Shown here: piece by piece, positions 8,279 to 15,543 of the stretch
Numbering within the stretch: the stretch's first letter is position 1
How the letters are laid out: the number at the start of each line of letters is the position of its first letter
NCBI GenBank assembly: GCA_947446605.1
Contig: CANFHJ010000018.1
Span: forward strand, 1 to 34,770
Source: Bacteroidota bacterium
GTDB lineage: Bacteria; Bacteroidota; Bacteroidia; UKL13-3
Direction: 5' to 3'
DNA: 34,770 nucleotides
Translations under genes and position numbers: made by a program
The notes under the pieces: model-generated
Seen by the model: only the letters and a program-made list of their open reading frames with translations
Told to the model about the DNA's origin: nothing
Databases searched by the model: none

Positions 8279-9256
8279 ATGAAAAACATATTATATAGAA
8301 ATTCAGTATTCATAATTCTATTAAGTACAACATTCATTTTAATAACTTCTTATGGTCAAACCAAGGAAGTTATTATACCTAAAATACCGACAGAACTCAA
8401 GGCTTATTATGAGAATCTCTGCATTGCAGAATTAGAGTTGAAAAATAACAATTTTTCAAAAGCTTTAGAATTGGGAATAAATGCTGAGAAACATTGGAAG
8501 CCGACATACGAGCTCGTTGAACTTAAAATTCATTGTTACATTGGGATGCATAGAATCGAAAAAGCTAAAGAATTTATGGTTTATGAAATGGAAAAATTTA
8601 ATGTTCATGATTATTATTTTATCTCCCCATATTATGGTATTAAAAAAGATAATGAAATTACCAAATACCTTCATGATAAGGAAATGGAAATTCAGAACAA
8701 AATACCAAAAGAGAAAATGGACCTAAAAGCCCAATGGGATCAGATCGACTATTGCTTTAGCCTACTATCCAACTCCTACTTTTTATTTCCGGAATTACTT
8801 GATTCAAATACAATTATTAAGTTAAAAAATAAGTATAAAAATCATGACAATTCATTTATAGAGGATGATTGTATTATAAAGCCCATTGAAGATATAATCA
8901 AAAAAGTGGGCTTCCCGGATCGGACAAATATTTGTTCTAATACCACAAAGAGAGACCTAATCTTTATCCGATTTCCAATAAAGAATAAGGATATCTTGTT
9001 GGATTCTGCTCTTGTACAAGGGAAAATACATCCATATTACTACGCATATATTTATGACAGATGTTTCATTACCAATTTCTATGGTACAAAAATGACAAAA
9101 AATGAAACAAGTGGGAGAATTTGTTTCGATTTTATTCCCGATGTTAAAAATGTAGATAAAAGAAGAAAGTCCATTGGATTGCCTCCTCTTTTCTTGTCAT
9201 ATTCTGAATCAGAATTTTCAACTGAGTACAAACAATTGCAACCTAATAAAAAATAA
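8279..9256 (+). CDS. secreted protein of unknown function
   Basis: The protein has 325 residues. Residues 1-27 form a signal peptide (charged MKNILYRNS, then FIILLSTTFILITSYG ahead of QTK). Residues 40-100 look helical, with AELELKNNNFSKALELGINAEKHW resembling one or two tetratricopeptide-type helical hairpins. The remainder is rich in Lys, Asn, Tyr and Ile with no motif I recognise. No T9SS domain or lipobox is seen, so it should stay in the periplasm. It follows the sduA remnant by 71 bases and converges with gwsG. Confidence 0.7.
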   Translation: MKNILYRNSVFIILLSTTFILITSYGQTKEVIIPKIPTELKAYYENLCIAELELKNNNFSKALELGINAEKHWKPTYELVELKIHCYIGMHRIEKAKEFMVYEMEKFNVHDYYFISPYYGIKKDNEITKYLHDKEMEIQNKIPKEKMDLKAQWDQIDYCFSLLSNSYFLFPELLDSNTIIKLKNKYKNHDNSFIEDDCIIKPIEDIIKKVGFPDRTNICSNTTKRDLIFIRFPIKNKDILLDSALVQGKIHPYYYAYIYDRCFITNFYGTKMTKNETSGRICFDFIPDVKNVDKRRKSIGLPPLFLSYSESEFSTEYKQLQPNKK

Positions 9257-9265
9257 TCGAAATCT

Positions 9266-9454
9266 TTATTCCTTATTAATACTGTAGTAATCTAAATTGC
9301 AAATTGGTTTATAGAAATTTGAAAGTAGTAAAAATTTGGTATTATAATATTTTGAATACTCCACGTTATTTCTTTCTTGATTTAATTTATTCATTTCCCA
9401 GTATTTTGAATGAACAGATTCTAATCTAACCCTGGATTTCTTGTCTTTTTGCAT
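9266..9454 (-). CDS. possible small protein overlapping the end of gwsG
   Basis: A 62-codon frame starts with ATG at 9454, overlapping the last 34 bases of gwsG in another frame. It encodes a basic, Tyr- and Asn-rich peptide (MQKDKKSRVRLESVHSKYW to NLDYYSINKE) with one Cys. It has no double-glycine leader, signal peptide or membrane segment. Its position directly behind gwsG makes it a candidate accessory of the peptide cluster, but overlapping AT-rich frames of this size arise by chance. Confidence 0.25.
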   Translation of the reverse strand: MQKDKKSRVRLESVHSKYWEMNKLNQERNNVEYSKYYNTKFLLLSNFYKPICNLDYYSINKE

Positions 9455-10428
9455 AACTCTATAGCAATAATTTTTTCAACGTAGTAATTACAAATGTAAG
9501 AATAAAATGAAAATTGTCCCATAGGATTTATCTCAAGTAGTACGAATTCATTTGAATTTGAATATAGTAAATCTATTGAACCAGAATCTAAATTCAATCT
9601 ATTCATCAATTTAGATAATTTCAATTTCAAATTTGCTGGTAAAGCAATTGGGACAAATCTTGGCGGCACCCTTGGATCAATATCTCTGGAGTCTGCAGAT
9701 TGGCTCCCAAAAGAAATGATGCCGGTACTGTAAAAATGGGACCTTAAATAGAACACTCGGATTTCAAATTTTGATTCAATGAATTCTTGAAAAAGAGAGG
9801 GTAAGAAAATCGTTTTTAGGTCGGATATTTCTGCTTCAGTTACCTCAACAGTTCCTTTTGTGTATAAATATTCACCCTCACTTATACTGCTCACATTTAA
9901 CGCCTTAGTGATAATTCTACCCACATTTGATTTAAATTTCCGAAGCTCATTTACCGAAAATATTATCTTTGTTCTGGGAATATTTAAACCTAATACTTTA
10001 GCAATTTCGAGTGTTTGATATTTGTTTATAAGGTAATCGTTCTGCCTGCCGATTCGATTTTCAATTGCTTCAATCCTATTTAGTAAAAATTCAGATACAA
10101 CTTTGAATTCTTTACTCAAATAATTTATGGAGTAATCATGATTAATATTAAGTTGTAATGTACTTTCTGAAGCAATTTGTAATTTACCATTTCGGCACCA
10201 ATATGATAGAATATCCTCCGGATATTTAAAACTAATTTTTTGAGGCAGGATTTTAAATTCTATATCATCAGATAAATCTGTTTGATTAATATTTAATACG
10301 ACTAATTTTTCAGTATTATTAATCTTAATCCACCCTTGCTTATAATAATCAAGCCAATCAATAACAATGACCACATTATTTTCATCAATCGATGAATCAC
10401 TATTTATCAATACCAATTTTTTTTTCAT
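9421..10428 (-). CDS. gwsG: grasp-with-spasm system ATP-grasp peptide ligase
   Basis: The protein has 335 residues from the ATG at 10428. A start at 10467 would add a poorly fitting basic stretch read inside the C39 gene. It opens KKKLVLINSDSSIDENNVV and VIDWLDYYKQGW, the pre-ATP-grasp domain of graspetide ligases, followed by NRIGRQNDYLINKYQTLEIA and LGLNIPRTKI. The ATP-grasp core shows the FQEFIESKFEIRVFYL strand, and ends with SIDLLYSNSNEFVLLEINPMGQF holding the Mg-binding Asp, Glu and Asn. Such enzymes make ester or amide links between Asp/Glu and Ser/Thr/Lys side chains of a precursor peptide. The order SPASM protein, peptidase, ATP-grasp with overlaps supports the GwsG call. Confidence 0.85.
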   Translation of the reverse strand: MKKKLVLINSDSSIDENNVVIVIDWLDYYKQGWIKINNTEKLVVLNINQTDLSDDIEFKILPQKISFKYPEDILSYWCRNGKLQIASESTLQLNINHDYSINYLSKEFKVVSEFLLNRIEAIENRIGRQNDYLINKYQTLEIAKVLGLNIPRTKIIFSVNELRKFKSNVGRIITKALNVSSISEGEYLYTKGTVEVTEAEISDLKTIFLPSLFQEFIESKFEIRVFYLRSHFYSTGIISFGSQSADSRDIDPRVPPRFVPIALPANLKLKLSKLMNRLNLDSGSIDLLYSNSNEFVLLEINPMGQFSFYSYICNYYVEKIIAIELCKKTRNPGLD

Positions 10429-10882
10429 AAATCTCAATGAAAATACCTTTACTAAAAGATTTTTCATTTTTAAGCACCCAAAAACCTGAAAACTCCCTTA
10501 ATGAATAAGCAACTTGCCCAATATTTGGATCATAAATATAAAATAATCCAGCATGAATTCTATGGATTACTACAAAGTGGTTTTCATTCCAAAATAAAAT
10601 ACCTGGCACATTTAATTGCCCAATTAGGTAAATAGGAATACAAAGTAATCTAGAATCAAAATCAAGTGATGACAATATTTCAACAATTTCTTTGATACTA
10701 ATTAAACTCCGGTAATTATTAATCTGTTCGCATAGTTCTTTGCTACTGGACTTATTATAATATTCAGATATCCTAATGACGCAAGAAATGCCACAATTCA
10801 TCTTTTCTTTATGAATAACTGTTTTTTTTGAAAAGGATAAACCACTAAATTTACCATCCAAAGATTCTACTATTATTGCCAT
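10400..10882 (-). CDS. stand-alone C39-type cysteine peptidase of the grasp-with-spasm cluster
   Basis: The 160-residue protein is essentially one peptidase C39 domain: NCGISCVIRISEYY with the presumed nucleophile Cys30, the NVPGILFWNENHFVVIHRI strand with His102, and FYIYDPNIG with Asp118. This domain normally forms the N-terminus of ABC exporters that cut peptide leaders after a double glycine. Here no membrane or ATPase part follows. The Gln that usually lies six residues before the Cys (oxyanion hole) is His24 in this alignment, so activity is uncertain. The start overlaps the gwsS stop by 10 bases, and the end overlaps gwsG by 29. It probably processes the precursor matured by GwsS/GwsG. 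Confidence 0.75.
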   Translation of the reverse strand: MAIIVESLDGKFSGLSFSKKTVIHKEKMNCGISCVIRISEYYNKSSSKELCEQINNYRSLISIKEIVEILSSLDFDSRLLCIPIYLIGQLNVPGILFWNENHFVVIHRIHAGLFYIYDPNIGQVAYSLREFSGFWVLKNEKSFSKGIFIEIYEKKIGIDK

Positions 10883-11892
10883 TTAGTGGAAATTGGATCG
10901 TAATTGCATTTTACAGGTTTTGAGCTAAATAACTCTTCATTTGGAAGAAATGCTCTACAATCAGTACAAATATATCTAAACTCACAAATTTTACAGGTTT
11001 GAATATCATCTTTTTTTGCGTACCAAATATTTTTAAAAGAATTGTCTTCTAAAACATGTTTCAATTTTTTAGTTTTGATATTACCAAAATCAAATGCCAT
11101 TGAAGGGCAATTCATTATTTTCCCAAATTTATTAATTGATATTTTTCGATTCAGACAGCTATTAAAATTTTGAGATTCTGTAAATAACTGCAGATTTGAA
11201 TGAAATGAAGAATGATTGATTTTTCCACAACAATTTTCATTAATTATAGGAATTGTAGTGAAAATTATTTGTTGAGTTAATGAGTGTGTCAAAATTCTAT
11301 TATTTGGACTATTTGAAAAAATAATTCTAGAAACCCTACGATTATTAGATAAAATATCGGATACGCTATCAATTTCAATTTGAGAATCATATTGAGCAAA
11401 AAATTCAATGTTACGAAATTTACTATTTTGCGTGAACCTTAGAATTTTAGTTATTTCCTCTGCAGATATCCTAGTATATGATCTTAACATTAAAAAATGG
11501 GCACCAAGTTCCTGTAGTTGTTCAAAAATATCTTCAAAATTATGGTTGCTTTCAATATCGAAATCAATTATTGCATTTGTAATTATTGATGGTGAATCCC
11601 AAATTAATTCTAACTCAGGAAATAGATCTTCATCATCACTATTAAAATACAATACAAGTTTTTTTTCTATTAAAAAAGAAAAATATTCATCTATAATAAC
11701 TCTATTCTCATCACCATAATATGAATATACATCTAATATTCGTTTACGATTAAATTTTTCTAACAGGCTATAAAGATCATTTGGAATAAAGAAATATTGA
11801 CTATTTTGTAAATCACAAATTATCGACCTTGTATATCCTTTAACTGGTATACAATTAGCAAATAACATAAACATTTCAGTTTTCAAATTCAT
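10873..11892 (-). CDS. gwsS: grasp-with-spasm system SPASM-domain peptide maturase
   Basis: The protein has 339 residues. The N-terminus has FANCIPVKGYTRSIICDLQ and YFFIPNDLYSLLEK, followed by WDSPSIITNAIIDFD, as in the GwsS family. The C-terminal SPASM domain holds the cysteines of an auxiliary iron-sulfur site: SCLNRKISI (Cys246), NCPSM (Cys262), TCKICEFRYICTDCRAF (Cys300, 303, 309, 312) and Cys329. The CxxxCxxC of radical SAM enzymes is absent, a family trait, so the protein probably acts as a peptide-binding partner of GwsG rather than a radical enzyme. It is the first gene of a tightly overlapping three-gene unit. Confidence 0.87.
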   Translation of the reverse strand: MNLKTEMFMLFANCIPVKGYTRSIICDLQNSQYFFIPNDLYSLLEKFNRKRILDVYSYYGDENRVIIDEYFSFLIEKKLVLYFNSDDEDLFPELELIWDSPSIITNAIIDFDIESNHNFEDIFEQLQELGAHFLMLRSYTRISAEEITKILRFTQNSKFRNIEFFAQYDSQIEIDSVSDILSNNRRVSRIIFSNSPNNRILTHSLTQQIIFTTIPIINENCCGKINHSSFHSNLQLFTESQNFNSCLNRKISINKFGKIMNCPSMAFDFGNIKTKKLKHVLEDNSFKNIWYAKKDDIQTCKICEFRYICTDCRAFLPNEELFSSKPVKCNYDPISTKWQ

Positions 11893-12327
11893 TCCAACAT
11901 GATTCTAAAGGCAATATTATATTCTAGCCACAATTCAATCAAAACTGCCAATTTTTAAATATAGAGTAAACTATTTCTAGCAAATTTCTTAAAAATAATT
12001 AAGGCAGCCTAAAAGCAGCATGATTAATATAAACTATAGCCACAAATTACTTAAACATAGATAAATTGAAATTTCAAATTTCATAAAATAAATTTCAAAC
12101 TTTCAATTCTGAAAAATAAGAAACTTGCAAAATCAATTTAAACTAGAAATTGAAATAGCGGTTTATATTAAGTTTCAAAAGCTTAAGGAAATATGCTGCA
12201 TAACTATTAAACCATACCACACCAGAGTGATTTATAGTGCCTGAATTTAGAAACAATTTCAAAGTGATTTTTGCATTTTACAAAAACCTAATGCATATTC
12301 CGGATAAAAACATATCGCAAGTTATAC
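11893..12327. other. 435-bp AT-rich intergenic region before gwsS
   Basis: Both strands were read for a precursor peptide. The longest minus-strand frames opening with ATG have 16 codons or fewer, and the longest on the plus strand has 19, with no GG leader. A palindrome TTGAAATTTCAA lies at 12066-12077 within a run of GAAATTT-like words. A promoter candidate is annotated at 11956-11984. Confidence 0.7.
11956..11984 (-). promoter_or_regulatory. candidate promoter of the gws operon
   Basis: TTTG (11984-11981) is followed after 17 bases by TATATTTA (11963-11956) on the minus strand, one base away from TAnnTTTG. It ends 63 bases upstream of the gwsS ATG. Found by eye in AT-rich DNA. Confidence 0.35.
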
Positions 12328-12819
12328 TTAAGAACAGCCACAATCGCTAATTAATGTATCGAGACTAGACTCAATAAAATAATCCCAAGAATTTATTGGC
12401 CAATCATTAGGTTTTAATGTTTTTGTAATATTTGGTGAAAATGGTACCAAAAGTGGCTTTAACATTGAATAACCTGGACCACCCCATGCATCACCCCCAC
12501 CATTATTATTTCCATTTCCTAAATCCTTTATAGACATAGCAAATATCAAAGGGGGGCATTGAGCATTAACATTATATCGATCAGTACAATTATCTGTCCT
12601 AGTGCCAACACTAGTATTGTGGACACAACAGTCCATATTATCTGTATATGGATACCAAAGACCGGTTGTTGGTGCGCAGCATGACTTCCCATGCGTAGTC
12701 AGAGTATGTGCTCTTCCTTGCCCACAAGGTCCAGTTGGTACACCTCCCAAGTTATCATCCAAATCATTACGAATATATTCTGAATAATTCTTGAATTTAT
12801 CCTCATTAATACTTTCCAT
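12328..12819 (-). CDS. Cys-rich signal-less protein with an early GG, possible modified-peptide precursor
   Basis: The protein has 163 residues and no signal peptide. Residues 1-26 (MESINEDKFKNYSEYI then RNDLDDNLGG) are acidic and leader-like and end in GG. What follows is unlike a normal globular protein: VPTGPCGQG, SCCAP, DCCVH, a Gly/Asn stretch (GNGNNNGGGDAWGGPG) and a final DCGCS, with nine Cys in all. I do not recognise a family. It is transcribed toward the gws unit and is the last gene of the small operon 13805-12328. A role as substrate of GwsG and the C39 peptidase is inference from position and composition. It is much longer than usual graspetide precursors. Confidence 0.6.
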   Translation of the reverse strand: MESINEDKFKNYSEYIRNDLDDNLGGVPTGPCGQGRAHTLTTHGKSCCAPTTGLWYPYTDNMDCCVHNTSVGTRTDNCTDRYNVNAQCPPLIFAMSIKDLGNGNNNGGGDAWGGPGYSMLKPLLVPFSPNITKTLKPNDWPINSWDYFIESSLDTLISDCGCS

Positions 12820-12832
12820 ATCAATCGTTCAA

Positions 12833-13201
12833 TTAACTATATGAATCAATTATAAGTCCAAAAACTGCCACAACAAAACTTTCACTTACGGCTGTAGAAA
12901 CCCCAATTGGTATTCCATTTGGTAGAGTAAGGTTGTTAAATGATAGAATTGAAGAATAAGCAGAATATTGGTCGGTTGCTATCACTTCCGGTATTGGCAC
13001 TTCTCTAAAAAGTCTCCAGTTCACAGAATCCGTTTTTATATAGAATCTTATCATTCCAGATGATACATTTCCTGTTGCCTGCAAAACAACTTGTTGAATT
13101 ACAGTGCCAAATGTACTACCCCCTGAAATTAACTCTACAATACTTCCGGATGTGTCAATTTCAACCGAATTTGCTGCTGCTTGATAAATTGGATTTGCCA
13201 T
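12833..13201 (-). CDS. small beta-rich protein, possibly virion-like or structural
   Basis: The 122-residue protein has no signal peptide or membrane segment. It reads as alternating strands: MANPIYQAAANSVEIDTSGS, IVELISGGSTFGTVIQQVVLQ, SSGMIRFYIKTDSVNWRLF, NNLTLPNGIPIGVSTAVSES and a hydrophobic end, without Cys or catalytic motifs. The style resembles small phage-derived or structural beta-sandwich proteins, but no family can be named. The IVELISGG segment looks like a double-glycine site, but it lies within a predicted strand. It sits 13 bases before the Cys-rich gene and 26 bases after the lipoprotein gene, so it shares their operon. Confidence 0.6.
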   Translation of the reverse strand: MANPIYQAAANSVEIDTSGSIVELISGGSTFGTVIQQVVLQATGNVSSGMIRFYIKTDSVNWRLFREVPIPEVIATDQYSAYSSILSFNNLTLPNGIPIGVSTAVSESFVVAVFGLIIDSYS

Positions 13202-13227
13202 TTTAATTAATTTGATTTTTATGTATT

Positions 13228-13662
13228 TTAGTGTTTCGGAAATTCTTTCTGCAATTTTTGAAATAAAGATTTTTGGTTTTCATTCATTTTGGGCAACATA
13301 GTTTCAATACTATCAACAAAAGAATTATACCTTTTTAAAATACACTCATAAAACACACTACCACCCCTACCAAGAGGTAAAGCGATTGATATTCGCGAAG
13401 TAGTATCTGGTATATATACCGTCTTAACTCCATTAGGTACTGGGACATCTATAAATAGTGAATCTGTGATTGAAAATTGCTTACCTTGACTTAGAAAAAT
13501 CGAATCCTCTTTTCTAATAGATTCAACATAAGCCTGAAACCTATTTAGCAAAAGTTCAACTTCGTTGGAATTTGTCTTAGCACATCCCATATAGAAAGCT
13601 AAGAAAATTAAAGCAATTTTATTAATCTTGTTAATCTTGATTATGTTAGTGAATCTTATCAT
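13228..13662 (-). CDS. small lipoprotein of unknown function
   Basis: The protein has 144 residues. A basic N-terminus (MIRFTNIIKINKINK) leads into the hydrophobic IALIFLAFYMGC, where the Cys fits a lipobox, so it should be lipidated. The mature part has two helical ends (NEVELLLNRFQAYVES, and NENQKSLFQKLQKEF) around a strand region. The ATG overlaps the stop of a 48-codon frame as ATGA, which suggests translational coupling. The family is unknown. Confidence 0.65.
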   Translation of the reverse strand: MIRFTNIIKINKINKIALIFLAFYMGCAKTNSNEVELLLNRFQAYVESIRKEDSIFLSQGKQFSITDSLFIDVPVPNGVKTVYIPDTTSRISIALPLGRGGSVFYECILKRYNSFVDSIETMLPKMNENQKSLFQKLQKEFPKH

Positions 13663-13805
13663 TTAGCTATTATTTCAGAATTATTAAACACAATATTTTC
13701 ATATGGTTTATTTTTCAAAACTAAATCATTTTTAATTTCTTGGTAAATCAAATGTATCCAAAATATCATTACTATGAAATACTTGCTTAAACACATAAAG
13801 TCCAT
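13659..13805 (-). CDS. 48-residue membrane peptide coupled to the lipoprotein gene
   Basis: ATG at 13805 opens a frame of 48 codons. It begins MDFMCLSKYFIVMIFWIHLI, a single likely membrane helix, and continues with a short charged tail ending NNSEIIAK. Its TGA shares bases with the ATG of the lipoprotein gene (ATGA), the spacing seen in coupled genes. No family is recognised and chance cannot be excluded at this size. Confidence 0.4.
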   Translation of the reverse strand: MDFMCLSKYFIVMIFWIHLIYQEIKNDLVLKNKPYENIVFNNSEIIAK

Positions 13806-13883
13806 AAACTCTGTTTTTCAAAAAGATACATAATATTAATAATATAAAATTAGTAGCATAATCATATTAATATATTATGTAAG

Positions 13884-13905
13884 TTCAAGTAATAAGTGCA
13901 ATTTT
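13884..13905 (+). repeat. IS30-family terminal inverted repeat, left end
   Basis: Twenty-two bases starting TTCAAGTAATAAGTG. They match the reverse complement of 14951-14972 except at positions 6 and 7. Confidence 0.75.
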
Positions 13906-14879
13906 CTTCTGTAGCAATTGATTAGGTGGTAAATAATTAAACTTTCTAACAGGTCTATTGTTGATTTTCATTTCAACTTCTCTGACTTGTTTACTAGTAA
14001 CAAATGTAAGATTTGTTTTCTTAGGAAAAACCTTCTTATAACTCCAATTCTATTTTCAACAGAACCTTTATCCTGGCTAGTATATGGTCTTGTAAATTAG
14101 GTTTTAACTCCTATAGCTTCTGCAAGCTTTGTATGTGAACTAAAGGCTTTGTCGTTACCAAAGGTCATTGTTCTAGGTTTAAATATGTTCTTATTTGCTG
14201 CTTTTACAATGGCTTTAAAAACAATACATGATGAGCGCTTGGGTATTTTTCATAATCTAGTATGTAAAGTGGCTCTATCAATCATTACAAGTAGGGCTCC
14301 CTTGCGATCTTTACCCATCATAAAGTCCAATTCATAATCTCCAAGACGCGACCGTTTATTTACTATTAATGGCCTTTGGGTAATAGGAACTCTATTCGGA
14401 ATTAATCCACGAGTGTCTTTTCTATTACCGCGCTTTCGTCGGCGTCTACCATGGCGTAAAAATTGGTAAAGATTTCTATATGGCTTTACATCTTTAGTAT
14501 TGGTGTGTTTGCATTGCCAAATCCACTGGTAAATCCTTTCATGACTGACCATTTCAACTTTACTACATTGGCTAATTAACTCTGGACTCCAGCGATCTAT
14601 TACTAAATGCTTTTGTATGACTTGCTTCATACTTTCAGTAAATACAACATGCTTGGCCTTTTCAGTATGCCTTAAGGTGGTTTTTCTTTGCGCATTTGAG
14701 GCTACATACTCTCCAGAAGTAAGGCCTCGCTTAGCAATATTGCGTTTGAGTTCTCAACTAATGGTGGATGGATGAACCTCCAATTGTTGCGCAATCATTT
14801 TTTGGTTCATTCCAGCTTTTAATAAAGACTCAATTTGGTATCTTTGATCAAAACTGAGTTGATTGTAATTTTTTGACAT
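13885..14879 (-). pseudogene. IS30-family transposase, inactivated
   Basis: From the ATG at 14879 the frame reads MSKNYNQLSFDQRYQIESLL and LEVHPSTIS (the IS30 helix-turn-helix), then TGA at 14754-14756 in place of the Arg of the usual S-R-E-L-K-R-N. It continues through VSHERIYQWIW, RSRLGDYELDFMMGKDRKGALL (first acidic motif) and MIDRATLHTRL to a TGA at 14250-14252. Then come AIVKAANKNIF, FGNDKAFSSH (second Asp), TAA at 14097-14099 and YTSQDKGSVENRIG (third acidic residue). A frameshift near 14022-14032 leads to KINNRPVRKFNYLPPNQLL. All IS30 DDE landmarks can be seen, but the gene cannot make a full transposase. Confidence 0.88.
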
Positions 14880-14950
14880 AGACAATCCAAAGATCGCACT
14901 ACTGAGTCAAAAGGTAAAAAGCCCTCAAAAGCTTTTTGCCTTTTGTTCAA

Positions 14951-14972
14951 AAAATTGCACTTATTTGTTGAA
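14951..14972 (-). repeat. IS30-family terminal inverted repeat, right end
   Basis: The reverse complement begins TTCAACAAATAAGTG and pairs with 13884-13905 at 20 of 22 positions. Its bases also supply the last codons of the truncated HTH frame. Confidence 0.75.
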
Positions 14973-15241
14973 TCAGCTTACATTGAAATTTCAGATTCTT
15001 AAGAAAAGTCATAATTTTAACATCGTAATCAATTCTGGGGATACTTTTTTGAGTTTCCCAACTAGAAATAGTTGTTCCAAAAACACCTAGTATTTTTCCC
15101 ATTTTTTTGTGGGACCAACCATTTAAATACCGAAACATTTTTATTTTCCCTACAAAAATTTGGGTATCAATTTCGAAAGGCACATAACCCAGAAAGTTTA
15201 TGATATTCGGATAAAACTGAATCTGTGGAGTCGACCTATTA
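14973..15241 (-). pseudogene. helix-turn-helix (XRE-like) gene fragment truncated at both ends
   Basis: The minus strand reads QFYPNIINFLGYVPF, KIKMFRYLNGWSHKKMGKI and LGVFGTTISSWETQKSIPR, the pattern of small Cro/C1-type HTH proteins with an FLGY-P motif before the DNA-binding helices. The upstream end stops at the border of the 253-bp repeat (15242), which supplies an accidental start (MYTYTF). The downstream end runs into the IS30 end, which supplies an accidental tail (QQISAIF). The fragment therefore lost its N-terminus to the repeat event and its C-terminus to the IS. Some DNA-binding residues remain, but function is unlikely. Confidence 0.7.
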
Positions 15242-15494
15242 TGGAATGTATATGTATACAAATATTTCCCAATTCATTTAATTCCAGTTCTAATGTTTAA
15301 AAAGTTTATTTACAGATTTTCAATATATTCGTTAAAATTCCCAAAAGCTGGCAAAAGATTAAATTCTGTAGAACTTAAAAATTTTCTATCTAAATTTAAT
15401 GAATTTGATAGGATCTCAAAAGATGATGCAGAATCAATAGCACAAGTTTTACAGAAAAATTCCAGCAGCAAAAATAATTACCACTGCTCATTTT
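15242..15494 (+). repeat. 253-bp direct repeat, right copy
   Basis: Same orientation as 7367-7619, ungapped, two mismatches in 253 bases. The copied part ends abruptly on both sides within coding remnants: no MBOAT sequence precedes it and no sduA sequence follows it, so this looks like a transferred copy. A 74-codon frame at 15293-15517 inside it is the sduA fragment plus chance codons and should not be taken as a gene. Confidence 0.95.
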
Positions 15495-15543
15495 GGAGAT
15501 TACTTTATTTACGTTAAATAGTTGTATGCTACCTTTAACCCTA

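Larger units (their letters stand above)
13884..14972 (-). mobile_element. decayed IS30-family insertion sequence
   Basis: About 1.09 kb bounded by 22-base inverted ends (13884-13905 and 14951-14972; 20 of 22 positions match, with AATAAGTGCAATTTT perfect). It contains one transposase frame broken by three stops and a frameshift. No clear target-site duplication is visible next to the ends, and the exact outermost bases are uncertain. It has fused its right end into the remnant HTH gene. Confidence 0.8.

Noticed and set aside
12833-13201. IVELISGG in the beta protein as a double-glycine leader of a peptide precursor
   Set aside because: The motif lies inside a continuous run of predicted strands, and the remaining ~95 residues look like a folded domain rather than a core peptide.
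7404-14756. Several in-frame stops (TAA, TGA) in recognisable genes, suggesting a recoded genetic code
   Set aside because: All intact genes nearby end with the same TAA and TGA codons, and the interrupted genes also have frameshifts, so they are ordinary pseudogenes.
7367-15494. The 253-bp repeats as attL/attR of an integrative element
   Set aside because: No integrase or recombinase gene lies between them, the repeats are pieces of coding remnants, and they are far longer than usual att cores; a secondary copying event fits better.
15293-15517. 74-codon open frame in the right repeat copy
   Set aside because: It is the copied N-terminal fragment of the broken sduA gene followed by chance codons.
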